A stretch of DNA of 64,000 nucleotides from the NCBI GenBank assembly GCA_002480565.1, contig DLCK01000034.1, forward strand, positions 1-64,000, in the 5' to 3' direction. The translations under genes and the position numbers were made by a program. Shown here piece by piece: positions 62,976 to 64,000 of the stretch (position 1 is its first letter; each line of letters opens with the position of its first letter). The stretch is from Phycisphaerales bacterium UBA7800. Its GTDB lineage: Bacteria; Planctomycetota; Phycisphaerae; Phycisphaerales; Phycisphaeraceae. Below the pieces are notes generated by a model, which ran no database searches, was not told where the DNA came from, and saw only the letters and a list, made by a program, of their open reading frames with translations.

Positions 62976-64000
62976 TTAATTCACAGGATTACGGTGCAGC
63001 CATTTGCGGATGATCGGCTGGGCGGGTTTGCCCCAGACGCCGTAGCCTGGATCGGTTGGGCCACCGTTGTAGGGATCCCATGTATAGAAAATCACACCCG
63101 CAAATCCGTTGGCAGGCGTCGGTGCGTAGGGGCGGATGAGTTGCCCCCAACTGTCACAGAATGACTGGTATCCAATGGCCTGAATCTGCGGGGTCACCGG
63201 AGCTTTGCCATCAGGTACATAGTTCCACGGGTCTTTGAGTCCCCAGGGAAGACATGGGTAACCAAGTTCGGTGATGAGGATGGGCTTGTGGATATCACGC
63301 GCAAAATCACTGAGCGATGTCTGAATGGTTTGCCAGCGTTTGCCGAGTTGTTGTTGCAATTGCTCATCGGATTTGTAGTGCGTATCAGGATCGATTGTAT
63401 CACTGGTCAAATTCCAATAGCCACTGATGCCCACGTAGTCGAGGCGATCCCAAAAGCCGGGGACATGATAGTGATCCCAGTTGGTGGCATAGAGCAATTG
63501 GCCATGATAGACGTTGCGGATTTCGGCAATGAGTTTGACCCAGCGATGGGTTTGCATCTCCGTGGATAGCAACTCCGAACCAACACACAGGACATCGACT
63601 TTCGCGCGTTGAGCGAGGTTGGCAAAGTGACGCATCGTGACACTGTAGCTGTCCCACCATGCATCCCAGTTGTCCGGTGAGATCTTGCCCCGCCATTCAT
63701 TACCACGTGGCTTGGTGAACAGGATCGTGGGCATCAGCAGTGTCTTGAGTTGGCGACTCTGCGCGTATTTGAGAATTTTAAGAAGCTGCGGCGTTTCCGG
63801 ACATCGACCGGGGCGATTGGGCATGGTGATGTGCGTTGATGAGCCGTCGACTTGAAATGCCGGGGTGAGGACTTGCAGACTGTTGCATCCCATGTCCGCG
63901 ACCATGTCGATCGCGCGAAGGTACTTGGGCAGTTGCTCAGTGTAATGAACGTTTAAGCTAAAGCCCACCACTTGTCGGTGATCCAGCGATTGGTGTTTGT
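62976..64000 (-). CDS. GH113-like glycoside hydrolase (partial at window edge)
   Basis: At least 340 residues; the frame is still open at the right edge, so the N-terminus is missing. The TIM-barrel landmarks VGFSLNVHYTEQLPKYLRAI, MGCNSLQVLTPAFQ, VDVLCVGSELLSTEM (acid/base Glu) and HKPILITELGYPCLPWG (nucleophile Glu), with the final FYTWDPYNGGPTDPGYGVWG, match the GH113 mannanase-like group. An upstream signal peptide cannot be checked. It lies before the porin gene on the same strand. Confidence 0.75.
   Translation of the reverse strand, partial: KHQSLDHRQVVGFSLNVHYTEQLPKYLRAIDMVADMGCNSLQVLTPAFQVDGSSTHITMPNRPGRCPETPQLLKILKYAQSRQLKTLLMPTILFTKPRGNEWRGKISPDNWDAWWDSYSVTMRHFANLAQRAKVDVLCVGSELLSTEMQTHRWVKLIAEIRNVYHGQLLYATNWDHYHVPGFWDRLDYVGISGYWNLTSDTIDPDTHYKSDEQLQQQLGKRWQTIQTSLSDFARDIHKPILITELGYPCLPWGLKDPWNYVPDGKAPVTPQIQAIGYQSFCDSWGQLIRPYAPTPANGFAGVIFYTWDPYNGGPTDPGYGVWGKPAQPIIRKWLHRNPVN

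Overview
The window looks like a chromosome segment from a Planctomycetota bacterium, most likely class Phycisphaerae. This is judged from content, not from a search. It carries six solitary pseudopilin-like proteins (N-terminal FTLIE-type methylation segment, several with a C-terminal H-x9-DG-like motif), many secreted carbohydrate-active enzymes, GntR/LacI hybrid regulators, outer-membrane porins, a SecG with a long acidic tail and about 50% GC by eye. Housekeeping genes (isc cluster, tpiA, secG, yicC, hemC, dnaE, tmk) are interleaved with accessory polysaccharide-utilisation genes. No tRNA, rRNA, CRISPR array, transposase or phage gene was recognised.

Layout. 0-8 kb: a small membrane protein, a secreted concanavalin-like protein, an MFS transporter, then iscR-iscS-iscU-iscA behind a clear promoter, a small membrane-anchored protein and an SGNH hydrolase. 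8-16 kb: a minus-strand run of a GAF/AAA+/Fis sigma54-type activator followed by two tandem paralogous membrane proteins with TPR tails (TMTC-like), then a lipoprotein and a secreted WD40-like protein. 16-25.5 kb: the first polysaccharide locus (pseudopilin; GntR/LacI regulator; two duplicated pseudopilins; beta-helix protein; CE12-type acetylesterase), a TIM-barrel sugar isomerase/epimerase and an AraC regulator. 25.6-32.4 kb: yicC, secG, tpiA, an esterase-sialidase fusion with its probable GntR/FCD regulator, hemC. 32.6-43.8 kb: small cytosolic proteins, two more esterases set among inverted-repeat elements, dnaE, an intergenic region with two perfect DnaA boxes, tmk and an OprB-like porin. 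44-52 kb: a pseudopilin with a 428-residue Asn/Gly/Asp repeat tail, kdgK, and two chemoreceptors with zinc-binding CZB domains. 52-64 kb: a 46-residue membrane peptide, a PfkB kinase, two divergent regulator-pseudopilin-glycosidase loci, an OprO/P-like porin and an edge-truncated GH113-like glycosidase.

How it fits together. The same module occurs three times: a GntR-type regulator with a periplasmic-binding-protein-like sensor, then one or two solitary pseudopilins, then a secreted glycosidase or lyase (17.5-23.5 kb, 53.9-57.4 kb, 57.7-61.4 kb). Two further pseudopilins and several esterases lie nearby. No secretin, ATPase or inner-membrane platform gene of a type II secretion system is present. 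The secreted enzymes, the porins, the sugar kinases (KdgK, PfkB) and the isomerase suggest use of acetylated plant or algal polysaccharides including uronates.

Regulatory sequence is unusually readable. A 46-bp promoter-operator block is duplicated in front of a pseudopilin gene and the GntR/LacI gene. A GTGTATRCAC operator overlaps the -10 box both of the esterase-sialidase gene and of the FCD regulator. Several regulator genes appear to be transcribed as leaderless or nearly leaderless mRNAs. Intergenic regions contain several families of hairpin-forming repeats.
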